Assembly (NCBI GenBank): GCA_022315425.1
Contig: JAIUPT010000028.1
Coordinates: 496,001-560,000 of the forward strand
Length of the DNA: 64,000 nt
Direction of reading: 5' to 3'
Origin: Pseudevernia furfuracea
Lineage: Eukaryota > Ascomycota > Lecanoromycetes > Lecanorales > Parmeliaceae
Shown here: piece by piece, positions 11,080 through 22,445 of the stretch
Position numbering within the stretch: position 1 is the stretch's first letter
Layout of the letters: every line of letters starts with the position of its first letter
Position numbers and translations under genes: made by a program
Notes under the pieces: model-generated
The model's database searches: none
Seen by the model: only the letters and a program-made list of their open reading frames with translations
What the model was told of the DNA's origin: nothing

Positions 11080-14000
11080 ATTTTCGCGCAATAATATAAA
11101 ATTTCTTTGTTTTCTCTTGACATCTCTCGAGAGCTTCAAGAGTTTAACGATTAACTCGCTAAGTTAGACTTCGTAACACACTTCGCTCGAGCGTTCTTTC
11201 AAGTTTCGAAGCACTCGAGACTCTTCGTAATAATTATCTTCTTCGTTATCACTCTTTTTATTTACGATATCGTTATCGAACTTCTCTAAATAAAGAAAAA
11301 CTATGTTAAGATTCATTTCTTTTTTAAGGAAAACACACTTAGTTATCGCTTAGAACTCGTTATCGATATGAAACTCGCTTTAATATCTTTTTAATTCTCA
11401 TCTACGCTCTCTAACGACTACGAAGCTCTTAATATCTTCGACTCGAAGAAAGAACACTTCTCTAATTATTATATTATTCGTTATCAGACGAAACGACGTC
11501 GAGCGCGATTTCTAAAGAATCTCATTATCGAAACTCTACGAATCACGATATGAGACTTTAAAACTCATTTACGAAAGAGCTCTTTATCTCTCTCAGTCTT
11601 AGTTCTCAAGTTCGCGACGCTCTTTAAGATTCGTATAATAGAGACGACGCCCTTTGTTAAACTTGTTAAGAATCTCGAGATTCAACTATTCGCGATCACG
11701 ATGGACGATATCGAAAAGGCTCTAGGGGAAAAGTCTTATCTCGACCCGAGCATTATCGTTTCAGTCGAATATTAGAACTTTCTAGACGTGTTCTCGCGCG
11801 AGAAAGTCGAGAAGCTTTTTTCTCATCGAGACTATGATCATAAAATCGATCTATTATCGAACAAGGAGTCTGATTTCGACTCTATATATTCGATGTCACA
11901 AGGCGAATTGTAGATGCTCAAGAAGTACCTAGACGACAACTTGGTCAAAGGGTTCATTCGCCCAAGCAAGTCCTCAGCCGCCTCGCCCGTACTCTTCGTT
12001 CGAAAGCTCGATGACGATCTTCGTTTATGCGTAGATTATCGAGCGCTTAACGTTATCATCATCAAGAATCGTTATTCACTCTCTTTAATTTAAGAAATTC
12101 TTATTCGCATTTATAAGATCAAGAAGTTCATTACTCTAGATATTATCACAGTCTTTAATAAGCTGCGTATAACTAAGAGCGAGAAATAAAAGACGATCTT
12201 TCGCACGCGATACGAGCTTTACGAATCTCTAGTTATAAACTTTGAGCTCTGCGACGCCCCCTCTACGTTTTAGAATTACATTAACGATATACTTTACGAG
12301 TATCTAGACGATTTCTGTATCGTTTATATCGATAATATTCTAATTTATAGCGATAACGATAAGAAGCACATTAAGCACGTTCGACTCGTGCTCGAGCGTC
12401 TTCGCGAGATAAGACTTTAAATCGATATGTAGAAATGCTTCTTCGAAGTCATCGAAGTTAAGTATCTAGACTTGATTATTATTACTCGAGATATTCAGAT
12501 GAACATGAAAAAGATATTCGCGATTCTAGAATAAGATATCTCTCGAAACGTCAAGAACGTTCAGAGCTTTTTAGACTTTGTTAATTTCTATCGACGCTTT
12601 ATTCAAGAATTCTCTCGACTCGTTGACCCTCTAATGCAGCTTATCAAGAAGAATTAATTCTTTATATAATTTCTTAAGTGTTAGAAAGTCTTCGATTCTC
12701 TAAAGAAAGTCTTTATCACAGTCTTAATTCTATTACATTTCGACTCGAAGAAGCAAATCGTCGTGAAAATCGACGCTTCGAATCACGTTGTAACGAGAGT
12801 CATATCGTAATACGATAGCGACGAATCTCTAAGATTAGTCGTCTACTTCTTCACTAAGATGAGCTTCGCGAAATGTAATTACGAAATCTACGATAAGAAA
12901 CTCTTAATCGTTATTAGAGCTTTCGAGCTCTAACGCTTCGAGCTAGAAAGCATCAAAGAACTCGTTACGATTTTATTCGATCATAAGAATCTTAAATACT
13001 TTATAACTATTAAGCTTTTAAGTCGACGTCAAGCTCGCTGATTAGAGTTTCTATCTCAATTCAACTTCAAGATTACGTATCGATCTAACGATCTGAATCG
13101 TCGCGTCGACGCTCTTATTCGATAGTTAAAAGATCTTTCGCGAGAAAAGAAGAATCATCGTCGAAAGTATTAATAACAGATTATCTTAAAATCTAAAAAT
13201 CTTGATATTCAGATCTTTGCGCTCTTAGAATTCGTCTTAAAGATACGCTTAATTCTTCTCACATCAATGTTCGTAGTCGAATCAAGTCTCGAACTCTCGA
13301 AGTCTACGAAATCCCTCTTTGAAGACTCTGAAGACGATCTCGAAGATTCGATAGACGAGATAATCGCTTTAAAGCTCGCTTTGAATCGCGTCTATTAATA
13401 AGACTCTTAAATCAAGATCATCTTTAAAGCTTTGCGAGACGACGTTCGCAAACTTAAGAATATGTCTCTAACGAAACTCGACGAGAGAGACGAGCGCATT
13501 TACTTTTATAATAATCGAATACTCGTTCTCGACAATAACGACTTAAGACTAAGAATTCTTCGTCTCGCTCACGACTTTCTCAACGCTAATCACTCGAAAA
13601 AGATTAAGTAGTACGAACTTGTGTTTAGAGCTTATTAATGATCAGAGCTTCGAAACGATATTCGACGATACGTACGAAATTGTCACGATTACTCTCGATT
13701 TAAGATCTCTTAAGATAAGAAGTACGAATTGCTTAAGTCCCTTTTCGTGCCCGATAGACGATAAACGCATATCTTAATGAATTTTATCGTTGATCTCTCT
13801 TTAAATTTAAATCACTTCGAGCGAGACTATATTAATATTCTCGTCGTCGTCGATCGACTTTTTAAGATAATAAAATATATTCTTATAAATAAAATAAACG
13901 TCGAGACTATCGTCAAAGTATTCTATCTGTGAATTTAAAAGAATCACGACTTTTCAATCATTATTATTTTCGATCGAGATACTCAGTTCGAGTTCGAATT

Positions 14001-14900
14001 TTAATACGAGCTATATAAGCTCGCGAATATCAAGATTATTCTTTCGACAACATTTTATCTTAAAATAGACGATTAGATCGAGCGCTTTAACGCTGTTTTG
14101 AAGCAATATCTTCGCGCGTATATCGTTTTTCTTCAGAACGACTAAGCTAAGTGATTGTCTTTCGTAGAATTCTTTATCAACAATCATATCTTAGAGACTA
14201 CTATCGTCAGCTTATTCTTCGTCAACTCGAATCAGAACCCTCGAATAGATTTCGAGTTCTCGAGGCACTTTAACGACTCTATAATTCTCGAAGATGTTTA
14301 GCTTCGAGACTCTATAGAGAACTTTATAATTAAGATACTTAAAATCGACGAGATTCTTAAAAAACAAATAACTTACGCTTAAGTCAATTAAAAGAAATTT
14401 GTTAATCGAAATCGTTAATTCGATTTCAAGTATCGCGAGAGCGATAAGATCTAATTAAACGCTCGAAATCTCTGAATCGAGAAGAAACGTACTCGAAAAC
14501 TAATCAATAAGTTCGAAGACCTCTTCAAGATTACGAAAGTCGTTAATTCTCACGTCTATCGTCTCGAACTTCTCACAGATTAAAGCTATTATAATGTGTT
14601 CGACATCACTCTATTGCGCCTCGAATCTAATAATATCTTACTCGAACAGATGTCGTCGCTTTCGATATTATTCCCCTCTATTAAAATCGATCGATATCAA
14701 CTATTCTCAATCGATAAGATCATCAGCGTCAGAATAAGACGCGATCGCTCGTATTATAGAATCCAGTGAATCAATTTCGACGCGTCTTCCAGACTTAAAC
14801 CTTTTAACAACGTCTACATGACAATCGAAGTCATAAACGAGTTTTACGAGAAGTACTCTATCGCCGCAGAGCACCTCATCTGAAAAACGTTTAAGAACGA
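11080..14900 (+). pseudogene. Gypsy pol (RT, RNase H, integrase, chromodomain)
   Basis: The reverse transcriptase is clear at about 11890-12620: SPVLFVRKLDDDLRLCVDYR at 11970-12050, then FCIVYIDNILIYSDN near 12310-12360 (the YxDD box mutated to YIDN). RNase H follows at about 12765-13140 (KCNYEIYDKKLLIVIRAFEL). An integrase core with HIL..FIVDLSLN and FDRDTQFEFEF spans about 13560-14400. The last part, about 14690-14890 (YQLFSIDKIISVRIRRDRSY, then INEFYEKYSI), resembles a degenerate chromodomain of fungal chromoviruses. Many stops and Gly/Asp replacements show it is non-functional. Confidence 0.85.
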
Positions 14901-15225
14901 CTCGAACAATTCTGAGTTTCGCGACGACGACAGCGATAACGACGGACTATTCGTCTCTCAGAAATAGCGTATGTGTCTTATAAGCTCCGAAGCGCATAGC
15001 GTCATCGTCGAAAGGCCTTGCGATCGAACGTACGCACTTGAAAATATATAACTAAAAGAATTTCAGTTAATGAATTCTATTCGCTCTCACATATATTCTA
15101 CGATCTCGATTTGCTCTGAATTTGATATACACTAATTTATTTCAAAATTTTATTTTCAAATAATCGTGTTTTTTTAAAAAGTGAAATTGATCTCGTAGAA
15201 GCTCGAGTTTGAAGAAGGAAAATAC

Positions 15226-15635
15226 TATCATGATCGTAAAATCGTTTTATTAAAAATCCCAAGTCAAGTTCATCTGAATCACCCGAATATCAAGTTCACC
15301 TCAATTACCCAGCACTCAAGTTCACCTCAACTACTCAGCACTCAAGTTTTATCTCAACTACTCGACGATGACTAAGTATTCGAACTCGAAAGTCAGAGTC
15401 AGAATCTGAATTCCATCAAGTCAAGTTCACCCTCGCTATCTGGCGCTCGGCTGACTAGCGCTCGCTCGGGCGCTACTGCTAGCAAGGCTTCTACGGGTAT
15501 TTAAGGAGCGAATTTCTCACAGCGAACTTGTTTCTCTTTCTTTTCTCTTTACGTTCGTCTTATACAATAGACCTAGATCATAGCTACTCAATATCATTTC
15601 AAGTTCAGAATAACACTTCACTTCCCTTCGTGACA
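15226..15635 (+). repeat. 3' LTR of the Gypsy element
   Basis: It starts TATCATGATCGTAAAATCG (G-to-A at the second base) and ends CTTCGTGACA. It has the same 410-bp length as the 5' LTR. Confidence 0.9.
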
Positions 15636-16522
15636 TTAAATATCTCGATAATATAGACTAATAAGAGTAAACTAAGTTACGAATATCGAGCAAAATCTTA
15701 TTATATTATATTATATAAGCCAGTCTAACAGATCTATTAATTAGTCGATCGATAAGATGTTTTTGATATAGTTTAGTCGTCTAGATCGCTATATATAAAG
15801 AGTGCATATTAAAAAATTCTTATTTATCTCTCGAAATCGAGATTTTACTTAATTTTTAAAAGATTAAAAAATGATAATAAAGACAAAGTAAGAGAGTCGC
15901 ATATAATAGTCGCTTGATCGTTTTTTCTTCTTTATATATATACTACTATTTATAATATGTTAATTAACTTATTAATATGAAAGCTTCTTTAAGTATTTGC
16001 GTTGCGCAGCACGTAAATTCTATTTATAAGTACTTTTTATATAAAAGAGACTTTAGTTATCTAAAGTTATATTTAAATATTTCTTTAAATGCTTCTTTAA
16101 AAGAACGATTATCTCTACTTCGTCTTTTAGCTCTTATATTTAGCTACTTTCTTATTAAAATAACTCTACGAACAACTTATTATAAGAGTTTATTTTCTAA
16201 AGAGTTAATAAGATAATTAAGTTCGATAAATCTTTTTTAAAATAGAGAGAAGTATATATGTAATAAAAGAGAGAGTATATATAGTAAAAGACGATATACA
16301 CGTAGTAATACTCTTAATAAAAGTTTAAAATAATATTAATATTAATTTATCTCGTATTTCTTTATAAATTATTAATATTATAAAAAATTCTTTTATATAG
16401 AATATAGAGTTAAAACTAACTAATTTTTTATATATATTTAATTACTTATTAATAAGTTAAATTAATAATTCTTATATATTACGTATAATATAACTTTATT
16501 TATATTCTTTTTTAATAATAAG
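15636..16522. other. AT-rich RIP-decayed DNA, no gene
   Basis: This is extreme AT-rich sequence with no recognisable family. The open frame at 15977-16216 (79 aa, Leu/Ser/Tyr/Lys-rich) has the composition expected of random AT-rich DNA, and I do not call it a gene. Confidence 0.55.
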
Positions 16523-16723
16523 TAAAATAATCGTACTATGATGATAATCGTAGTGTAGTATATAACGAAGATAACAAGCTGAGAAGCAACTATGAACTGG
16601 AAGGGACGTCATATATGTATAACGGAGTGAATCTATCAAGACACGCTAAGTCTAAAGAGAAAGTGTTAAGGTAGATATGTCAAGAATACGAGATATCAAG
16701 AAATGCAGAGTACGCTCGTAACA
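16523..16723 (-). repeat. solo LTR (family A), TSD ATAAG
   Basis: This is a reverse-oriented, RIP-mutated copy of the 194-bp LTR at 1494. Shared blocks include 'tagtgtagtatataacgaag', 'aacaagctgagaagcaac' and the end 'tacgctcgtaaca'. ATAAG flanks it exactly (16518-16522 and 16724-16728). Confidence 0.8.
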
Positions 16724-16740
16724 ATAAGTAAAATATTAAT

Positions 16741-16742
16741 AT

Positions 16743-16793
<51 letters not shown>

Positions 16794-16796
16794 TTT
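16741..16796. repeat. (ATTT)n microsatellite
   Basis: About 14 uninterrupted ATTT units lie just right of the solo LTR. Confidence 0.95.
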
Positions 16797-16919
16797 TTTA
16801 GATATAAAAAAATTATAAAGAAAATATAAAAATAATTAAGAGAATACTAATAAAATACTAATAAAATATCGATAATTATTTATTTAATCTTTACAAGTAT
16901 AGGCTTATGAATTAAATTC

Positions 16920-19334
16920 ATGATTCTAAGACAAAAATCAGGTTGCTTGCGACGCATGCCCTAACTCTAAGTCAAATCCAAATCGGACTCTGATTTGTCA
17001 ACTATGCGGCATTCGACTATGTCTTGGGGTAAAAGAAATTTTTTGGCGGTATCGCAGGGCTAACTGACAGGGTTTACTGCGTATAAGGGTCCTGAACCGT
17101 GTCAGAAAGACCCTCAGAGACGATTTAGAACCTGCACTAACAGTCTGACTAACATATCGTTAACTGTCTACTGAGCTGAGGAAACGAGGGGTGAAAGAAG
17201 GTCTATAACGACTACAAAAGAACAGCAGAACTCATCAAGAATCTTCTTCTTTCTGATATCGTGCTGCAGAGCCCTCAGCTTCTGATTGAACACTCTAGCG
17301 ATCAGATTCGAGCGATTAGTGAGTCGTTCGCCTAACAGAAGATTCTCCTTGATCTTCTTTTAATTGAGATTGCAGATGAACGTGATAAAGAAGTCTGATC
17401 GATCGAACTTCGTAGATAGGGCAATGACGTTCTAATATAGCTGTTTCATGAATCGTAAGCCTTCATAGTAACTGAAAGAAAGAACGATTCGTTGCTTATC
17501 AGTCTCGTTGTCAGTGATGATCTCAGTCTCTTAAGTCTCGCGGACCACTTGATATAACTCAGAGCGTATCGTTTTTTGATTGGTCTTAACTCATTGAAGT
17601 CGATTGCTTTTTACAGTCACGTATACATCGCAGACGAAATGCTACAGCAGTCGTTCGCAGTGAAGGAATCGATTAAATCTATCTCGTCGAATTTGTATAA
17701 GATATCTATACACATATAGTCAGTGATCGTGTAAGACGAAAGAAAGACATCTTATACTTGTAGAATAAGGCGATAATGACGCGTGTAGAGTCACCTCTAT
17801 CGATTCGACTCGTTACTCGTAGAGACTATTCGTCAGGTCTGGGCTATTCGTCAGACCTGATTCGTCGAACATAAAGGCTTTCTCTCATTGCATAACTAAT
17901 ATTCGAGATATTATAGTGTCAGAACGATTCGTCGAATAAGAAGATAAGAGAATAGCGTAATGATATATAGACTGAATATCAGTATAAAACACTGTATCTC
18001 TTATCACTCTGAGTCTCTATCAACACGTCTTTAGTCATAGATACACTTAGAGAATCATTCGCATCACCTTCTTATACAATAACAATCTTATTCGAAGTAG
18101 AGCGATTGTAGATCCGTGCATTATAATGATTCGAGTTTTCGTGAAGCAGCTTATAGTTCTAAATGTTGATCTCGTTTATTAGCCTATCACTCGTAGACTT
18201 GAGAAATTAAATATATAAATTGATGTCTCTCAGATATCTAGCGATTTTGCGATAAAGAGGTTGACTGATATTCTCGTTGAAGCCGTGTCTAGACGTGTCT
18301 ATTAGCACTAAAAGAAGCATCGAAAGAAGATCATATCGATATGTAGTCTATTTCTAAGTGTTATTTATAATGTAGATTTGATCAAATATCGACTTTTCAC
18401 CCTCAGACGACGTCAGAGCGAGCATGTGAGTAATAATTGCTCTCTGAACTTTGCACGTATATGATACAATAGCATAATTTATAGTGATCTACTGTGAGGT
18501 CATAAAGACGACATTATTATATTGAACGCTGTGACGACGAAATTCCTTGCAGTCGTCGATGAGAATAATCGTTTCTAATTTCAAAGAGTGCAGAATCTTA
18601 TTTATAATATTCTCGTCCTGATTCACTGAGTTCGCTAAATCGTTTACACGCGTTTTAAAGATCGAGTCGTTCTCCTCAGACTGATCTTTCTCAATAACTA
18701 TTTCAGACTCAGCGATCTCGATGTTTCCCTTGTCACAGCATCATCTCTTAGTCTTATTCTTAAAGAACGCGACGTCGCAACGATTACAAATAACATTTAT
18801 AGAATTTAAATAGTAACGCTTCGATTCTTCTATGTAAGAATGTCGTGCAATATAGCGTCGAAGCCGTGTTAAAGACTACGAAGGATTCAAGTAAGGGCTA
18901 AAAGATGATAGATCGTCTAAAAGCTCTATATCTTCAAAGAAGTTATTCGATATGTCTTTTAGCGATTCTTCTATAAGATCTACATTAAGTACTTTTTTAT
19001 TGACTTTTTGATTCTCTATAAAAGAATATAACGCGTCTTGAGAGGTTTGGGAAGAGGGCGGCGAGAACGCGTCTGAGGCTAAAATACTGACTTGAAAAGA
19101 GAATAGAGGTGAACTCGATGACTGTGAGTTCGTTCGTGACCTCTTTGAGAGTCTTTTATCCTTGTTAAGAGATATAATAGCTAATCTCTTATCTCGATTA
19201 TCGGCGATGATAGATTCGCTTAGAGATCGTCTAAACGCGTTAGTATGAGCTGTAAGAGGCGAATAGAAGGAATATAGATGTCTGATAGATCTGAAAATAT
19301 GAAAGCGAGGGTTATTAATAACGAATGTATTCAT
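16920..19334 (-). mobile_element. Helitron relic (Rep N-terminal part), RIP-inactivated
   Basis: Read on the minus strand from 19334, one frame runs with many stops to about 17200. The diagnostic part is near 17420-17270: GLRFMKQLY, then FFITFICNLN, then ERLTNRSNLIARVFNQKLRA. This is the conserved Helitron helicase-like N-terminal region (usual form: RYM..LY, DLFITFTCNPxW, RPDLVARVFxLKL). A Cys cluster at about 18800-18740 (ICNRCDVAFF, then CC) matches the zinc-binding segment before it. The HUH catalytic region and the helicase are missing, so this is a truncated copy. The ends (TC/CTRR hairpin) were not identified. Confidence 0.7.
18876..19334 (-). pseudogene. N-terminal open segment of the Helitron protein
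   Basis: This 152-codon frame starts MNTFVINNPRFHIFRSIRHL and is Ser-rich, with DAFSPPSSQTSQDALYSF. It leads in the same frame, through a stop, into the Cys cluster and Rep-like sequence downstream. I read it as the still-open head of the dead Helitron protein rather than an independent gene. It has no recognisable domain itself. Confidence 0.5.
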
Positions 19335-19469
19335 GTCTATAATAATTAATAGATTGATAGAGTGATAAAAGAATAATTACAGATAAATAGATGCGAAAGA
19401 AATATGTTTCGATTTCGAACGCATTTGAACGTCAATATATTCGAGTGTCAATTTAAATCACAAATAGTA

Positions 19470-19955
19470 GATCGAATTTGATAATTTTTATAGCGTTAGA
19501 ATACGCAAATTTAGTTCTATAATTTGAGAGTTTAAAAGAAAATTATATGTATCAGGATTAGTACAGAGTCAAGTCATGTAGATGTATTGAATAAGACAAC
19601 TAGATAAGGAGCAACTATGAACTGGAAGGGAGGATCATATATATATGACGGAGTGAATCTGCCAAGACACGCTAAGCCTAAAAGGGAAGTGTCAAAGAAA
19701 GACTGTGTCAAAGGAATACAGAAATGTCGAGATGCGGGGTACGCTCGTAACAATATGCTGAGAGCATAGAATGATTGAAGTTGCAAAAAGATGTCATCAA
19801 ATTTTTTAATGAGGGCGCTCGGGAGATCTAGCGAACTGACAAAGCGGGTCTAATCAAAAAGCGTAGATCTGTCGAGGTTTACATTAACTACAGCCCGCTG
19901 TACATACAAATATAAGATTTTTTAGCTCAGCCCTATCTTATTCTTTTATAAATAC
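19470..19955. repeat. dispersed repeat copy, split by a solo LTR
   Basis: Positions about 19470-19549 and 19753-19955 match about 60-320 in order, including 'gcgttagaat' and 'gattttttagctcagcccta'. The solo LTR at 19550-19752 lies between the two halves, which confirms that the LTR inserted into a pre-existing repeat. Confidence 0.7.
19550..19752 (-). repeat. solo LTR (family D), TSD ATATG
   Basis: It starts TATCAGGATTAGTACAGAG (terminal TG mutated to TA) and ends GGGTACGCTCGTAACA. ATATG flanks it exactly (19545-19549 and 19753-19757). The sequence 'gtcaagtcatgtagatgtat' is shared with the copy at 20106. Confidence 0.85.
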
Positions 19956-20105
19956 TAATTAAATATTAATAAATATTTAGAGAATATTAATAGAATATTA
20001 ATAGAATACTAGTAAAATATTAATAATTACTCTTAATTATTTAATCTTTATTAAATATTAATAAAATATTTAAATACGCTACGTAACGAAGCGAGACGTC
20101 TCGAC

Positions 20106-20311
20106 TATTAGAATTAATATAGAGTCAAGTCATGTAGATGTATTGAATAAGACAACTAGATATAGAACAATTATGTACTGGGAGGAAAGATCATATATGT
20201 ATGACTGAGTGAACCTGTCAAGGCACGCTAAGTCTAAAAGGGATAGTGTGTCAACAAAGGAATGTTAACACAGATAGATGTTATCAAGGGATACGAGATA
20301 CGCTCGTAACA
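20106..20311 (-). repeat. solo LTR (family D), TSD TCGAC
   Basis: It starts TATTAGAATTAATATAGAG and ends GATACGCTCGTAACA. TCGAC flanks it exactly (20101-20105 and 20312-20316). Confidence 0.85.
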
Positions 20312-20903
20312 TCGACGATATTTTATATTAATTCAAGATCGAGATAAGATATCGAGACGAGTTTTCGAAGTTATAAAAAGATTATATTAAATTTTTTAAT
20401 AAGAGCGCTCGAAAGATCTAACGAGCTAATAAAGCGAGTCTAATTAAAAAGCGTAAAGTAATCGAGATTTATATTAACTATATATATAAAAATAAGATTT
20501 TTTAACTTAGTAACTCTATCTTATTATTTTATATATACTAATTTAAAGATTATATATAATATATCATCGAAGTAAAAGGTTTCGATATAACTTATAAAAT
20601 AGCTCTTTAAGATCTAACAAAGTATTAAGAGTCTACTCTTAATACTTACTCGCGAGAACTTCGTAATTACGATTAATTCAAAAATAGACTCTTTTCTCTT
20701 CGTTACGATAATAGACTTATCTAACTTAATTTAGTAATCTCTATTATAACTCTTTTACAACGATTTCTTCTTTATCGTTAAAATAATATGACTAGCTGTA
20801 ACATTCTTCAGATCGCACCTTTCAACTTCTATCTCTGTCTGTTTGTTATTTTTTGGAAATGTCAAAAAACCACGACTTGATTGGTACTATCGAAAACACG
20901 AAA
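20312..20903. other. edge of the AT-rich block
   Basis: Positions 20330-20540 are another copy of the dispersed repeat seen at 60-320. AT-rich RIP-like sequence continues to about 20790, then composition changes sharply to the balanced, gene-bearing part of the window. I see no gene here. Confidence 0.6.
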
Positions 20904-22445
20904 TCAATCCATATCCATCGATTCCAGTATCTTCTTCCTCCTGCGCCGCACTTGAGCAGCAAGGTCCCATCGATCCTGCTCGAGGTACCAGTCTTCCAAG
21001 ACTACAAGCCATTTTCTCGTTAGGCTGTCTTGTGGGGCCCATCTCGACGTATATGAGTCGATTGCTTTGTGAAGAGTTGCTATTCCAGACCCCACTTCGC
21101 CAAGAGCGTACTGGCACCTTGCTGTCATGTAAAGACCTTCAATCTGTTGTTGTAACATAATGTCTATCGACTGAACACGTTGAGAACAGGCGATGTTCTT
21201 TTGGCTCAAGGTGATCGCCTCGACGTAGTGGCTTCTAGCGAAGTACTCCTCCGCTAGGGACCAACGAATACGCAAAAGCCGAACATCATATGGCTGCAAT
21301 GAGTTTTCACACTCGCTAAGCAATTTATGCATCATCTCAATGCGAAGATTCCCATTCCAGGCAACGATGTTGATTAGTGTAAGGCGAGAGGACAGTGTTG
21401 ACTGATGCAGGGGGCCAACAATGCTTTCGAATTGGTCGGCCATACTCTCCACACATCTGGTAACAACATCATCAAAATCAGACGCAAATACCGAATCAAT
21501 CCACTCATAGATACGGCTGAGAGGATGTTGACTCCCTAGCAGTACTTTACCTAGCGCAGAGAAATGTCGGAGTATGATCAAGGCCATCTCATCTCTTTTT
21601 TGGCAACGGACATGGACAATCAGCCAGAATAAATCAATGAGACTCTCGGGATGCTCTGCTGAGACAATCTTTTTGATTTTAGCAGTGGCAGCGATCAAAG
21701 TCTGTCCTGCCTCGTGAAACAAATTCCTTTTGAACAGTGAACAAGCTAATCCGCACGGAAGAGCAAGCTCTTCAATATAATTGCCTGCGGTAATCGCTTC
21801 GTCTTTGATGGTGGAGCAGTGAGAAAGTGGCTCTGTCCTAACCCATGTCCCAGACTCGAAAGAGCTTGTGAAATAATCTCGAATACAGCGAAACATGCGC
21901 TCCGGGATCGCAAGCGCCTGCGGCGTCAGGATAGGGGAGGGCACAGGAGTGAATAATTCCACAGTTTCAGGTGTTGGAGATGCTGTCTGCCGGGCGATGA
22001 TATCGTCGATCGATACCCCTTTCCGATCCCAATAGCGAACGACTTCCGCAAAATCCCGAAGTTGGCCTCGAACACGGATGATGGAACCTTTTCGCTGATC
22101 TGCTCGATGCTTGCTCTTGCGGACAATCGCTCTCATCTCAACTTCTTTGTTCTTCTTGTCCAGACCCCATTCCTTGATATGCGTTTTGTACATCTTGACC
22201 CTACAGATGTTAGCGATGTTAGAGACAAGAAGTGCGGCCCGATGTACTAACGTTGCTCTGAAGCCGTGCTGGCTTTCCATAAGGCGTATGACTTCTGCAA
22301 GCGGTTTCTTCTCGTAGAGGTAAAGCTGCTTGATGCGTGCTTGATGACTCGCCCAGCTTTCTTTGGTGGCCCAGCCGTTTGACCTTGTAACAGATGTAAC
22401 CGCTGGGGCGCTGACATCATTGGAGGAGCATAACGTAGTTGCCAT
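20904..22445 (-). CDS. Clr5-domain protein with TPR-like C-terminus
   Basis: Two exons give about 496 aa: 22445-22252 and 22200-20904. The 51-bp intron at 22251-22201 (gttagt..gctaac..tgtag) is a multiple of three, so the frame reads through it, but removing it restores the Clr5 signature. That signature is W-A-S-H-Q-A-R-I-K-Q-LYLYEKKPLAEVIRLM, then HGFRAT joined to VKMYKTHIKEWGLDKK. Clr5 domains occur at the N-terminus of many fungal proteins of unknown role, named after S. pombe Clr5, a heterochromatin-associated factor. The C-terminal 200 residues are helical and look like degenerate TPR repeats (EYFARSHYVEAITLSQKNI, ARCQYALGEVGSGIATLHKA). I chose ATG 22445 because the frame upstream to 22853 is low in coding character. 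It is the first gene right of the transposon block. Confidence 0.75.
   Translation of the reverse strand: MATTLCSSNDVSAPAVTSVTRSNGWATKESWASHQARIKQLYLYEKKPLAEVIRLMESQHGFRATLVHRAALLVSNIANICRVKMYKTHIKEWGLDKKNKEVEMRAIVRKSKHRADQRKGSIIRVRGQLRDFAEVVRYWDRKGVSIDDIIARQTASPTPETVELFTPVPSPILTPQALAIPERMFRCIRDYFTSSFESGTWVRTEPLSHCSTIKDEAITAGNYIEELALPCGLACSLFKRNLFHEAGQTLIAATAKIKKIVSAEHPESLIDLFWLIVHVRCQKRDEMALIILRHFSALGKVLLGSQHPLSRIYEWIDSVFASDFDDVVTRCVESMADQFESIVGPLHQSTLSSRLTLINIVAWNGNLRIEMMHKLLSECENSLQPYDVRLLRIRWSLAEEYFARSHYVEAITLSQKNIACSQRVQSIDIMLQQQIEGLYMTARCQYALGEVGSGIATLHKAIDSYTSRWAPQDSLTRKWLVVLEDWYLEQDRWDLAAQVRRRRKKILESMDMD

Larger units (their letters stand above)
9033..15635 (+). mobile_element. Ty3/Gypsy chromovirus, full-length, RIP-inactivated
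   Basis: The unit is bounded by two 410-bp LTRs (9033-9442 and 15226-15635). Between them, in plus-strand order, are a Gag-like region, reverse transcriptase, RNase H, integrase and a chromodomain-like tail. Dozens of Gln codons have become TAA or TAG, and the catalytic YxDD of the reverse transcriptase reads YIDN. A GA-rich tract (gaagaaggaaaatac) precedes the 3' LTR. The 5-bp flanks differ (AGATT left, TTAAA right), so no target duplication is visible. The element must be dead, and its 6.6-kb length suggests it was intact before RIP. Confidence 0.9.

Noticed and set aside
9028..15640. Target duplication of the Gypsy element
   Set aside because: The flanks AGATT and TTAAA do not match even when C/T and G/A changes are allowed.
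15977..16216. 79-codon open frame in the AT-rich block
   Set aside because: Its Leu/Ser/Tyr/Lys composition mirrors the AT-rich DNA, no domain is visible, and the surroundings are decayed transposon sequence.
16741..16796. (ATTT)n run as a possible LINE poly(A)-type tail
   Set aside because: No LINE coding sequence or target duplication adjoins it, so it is most simply a microsatellite.
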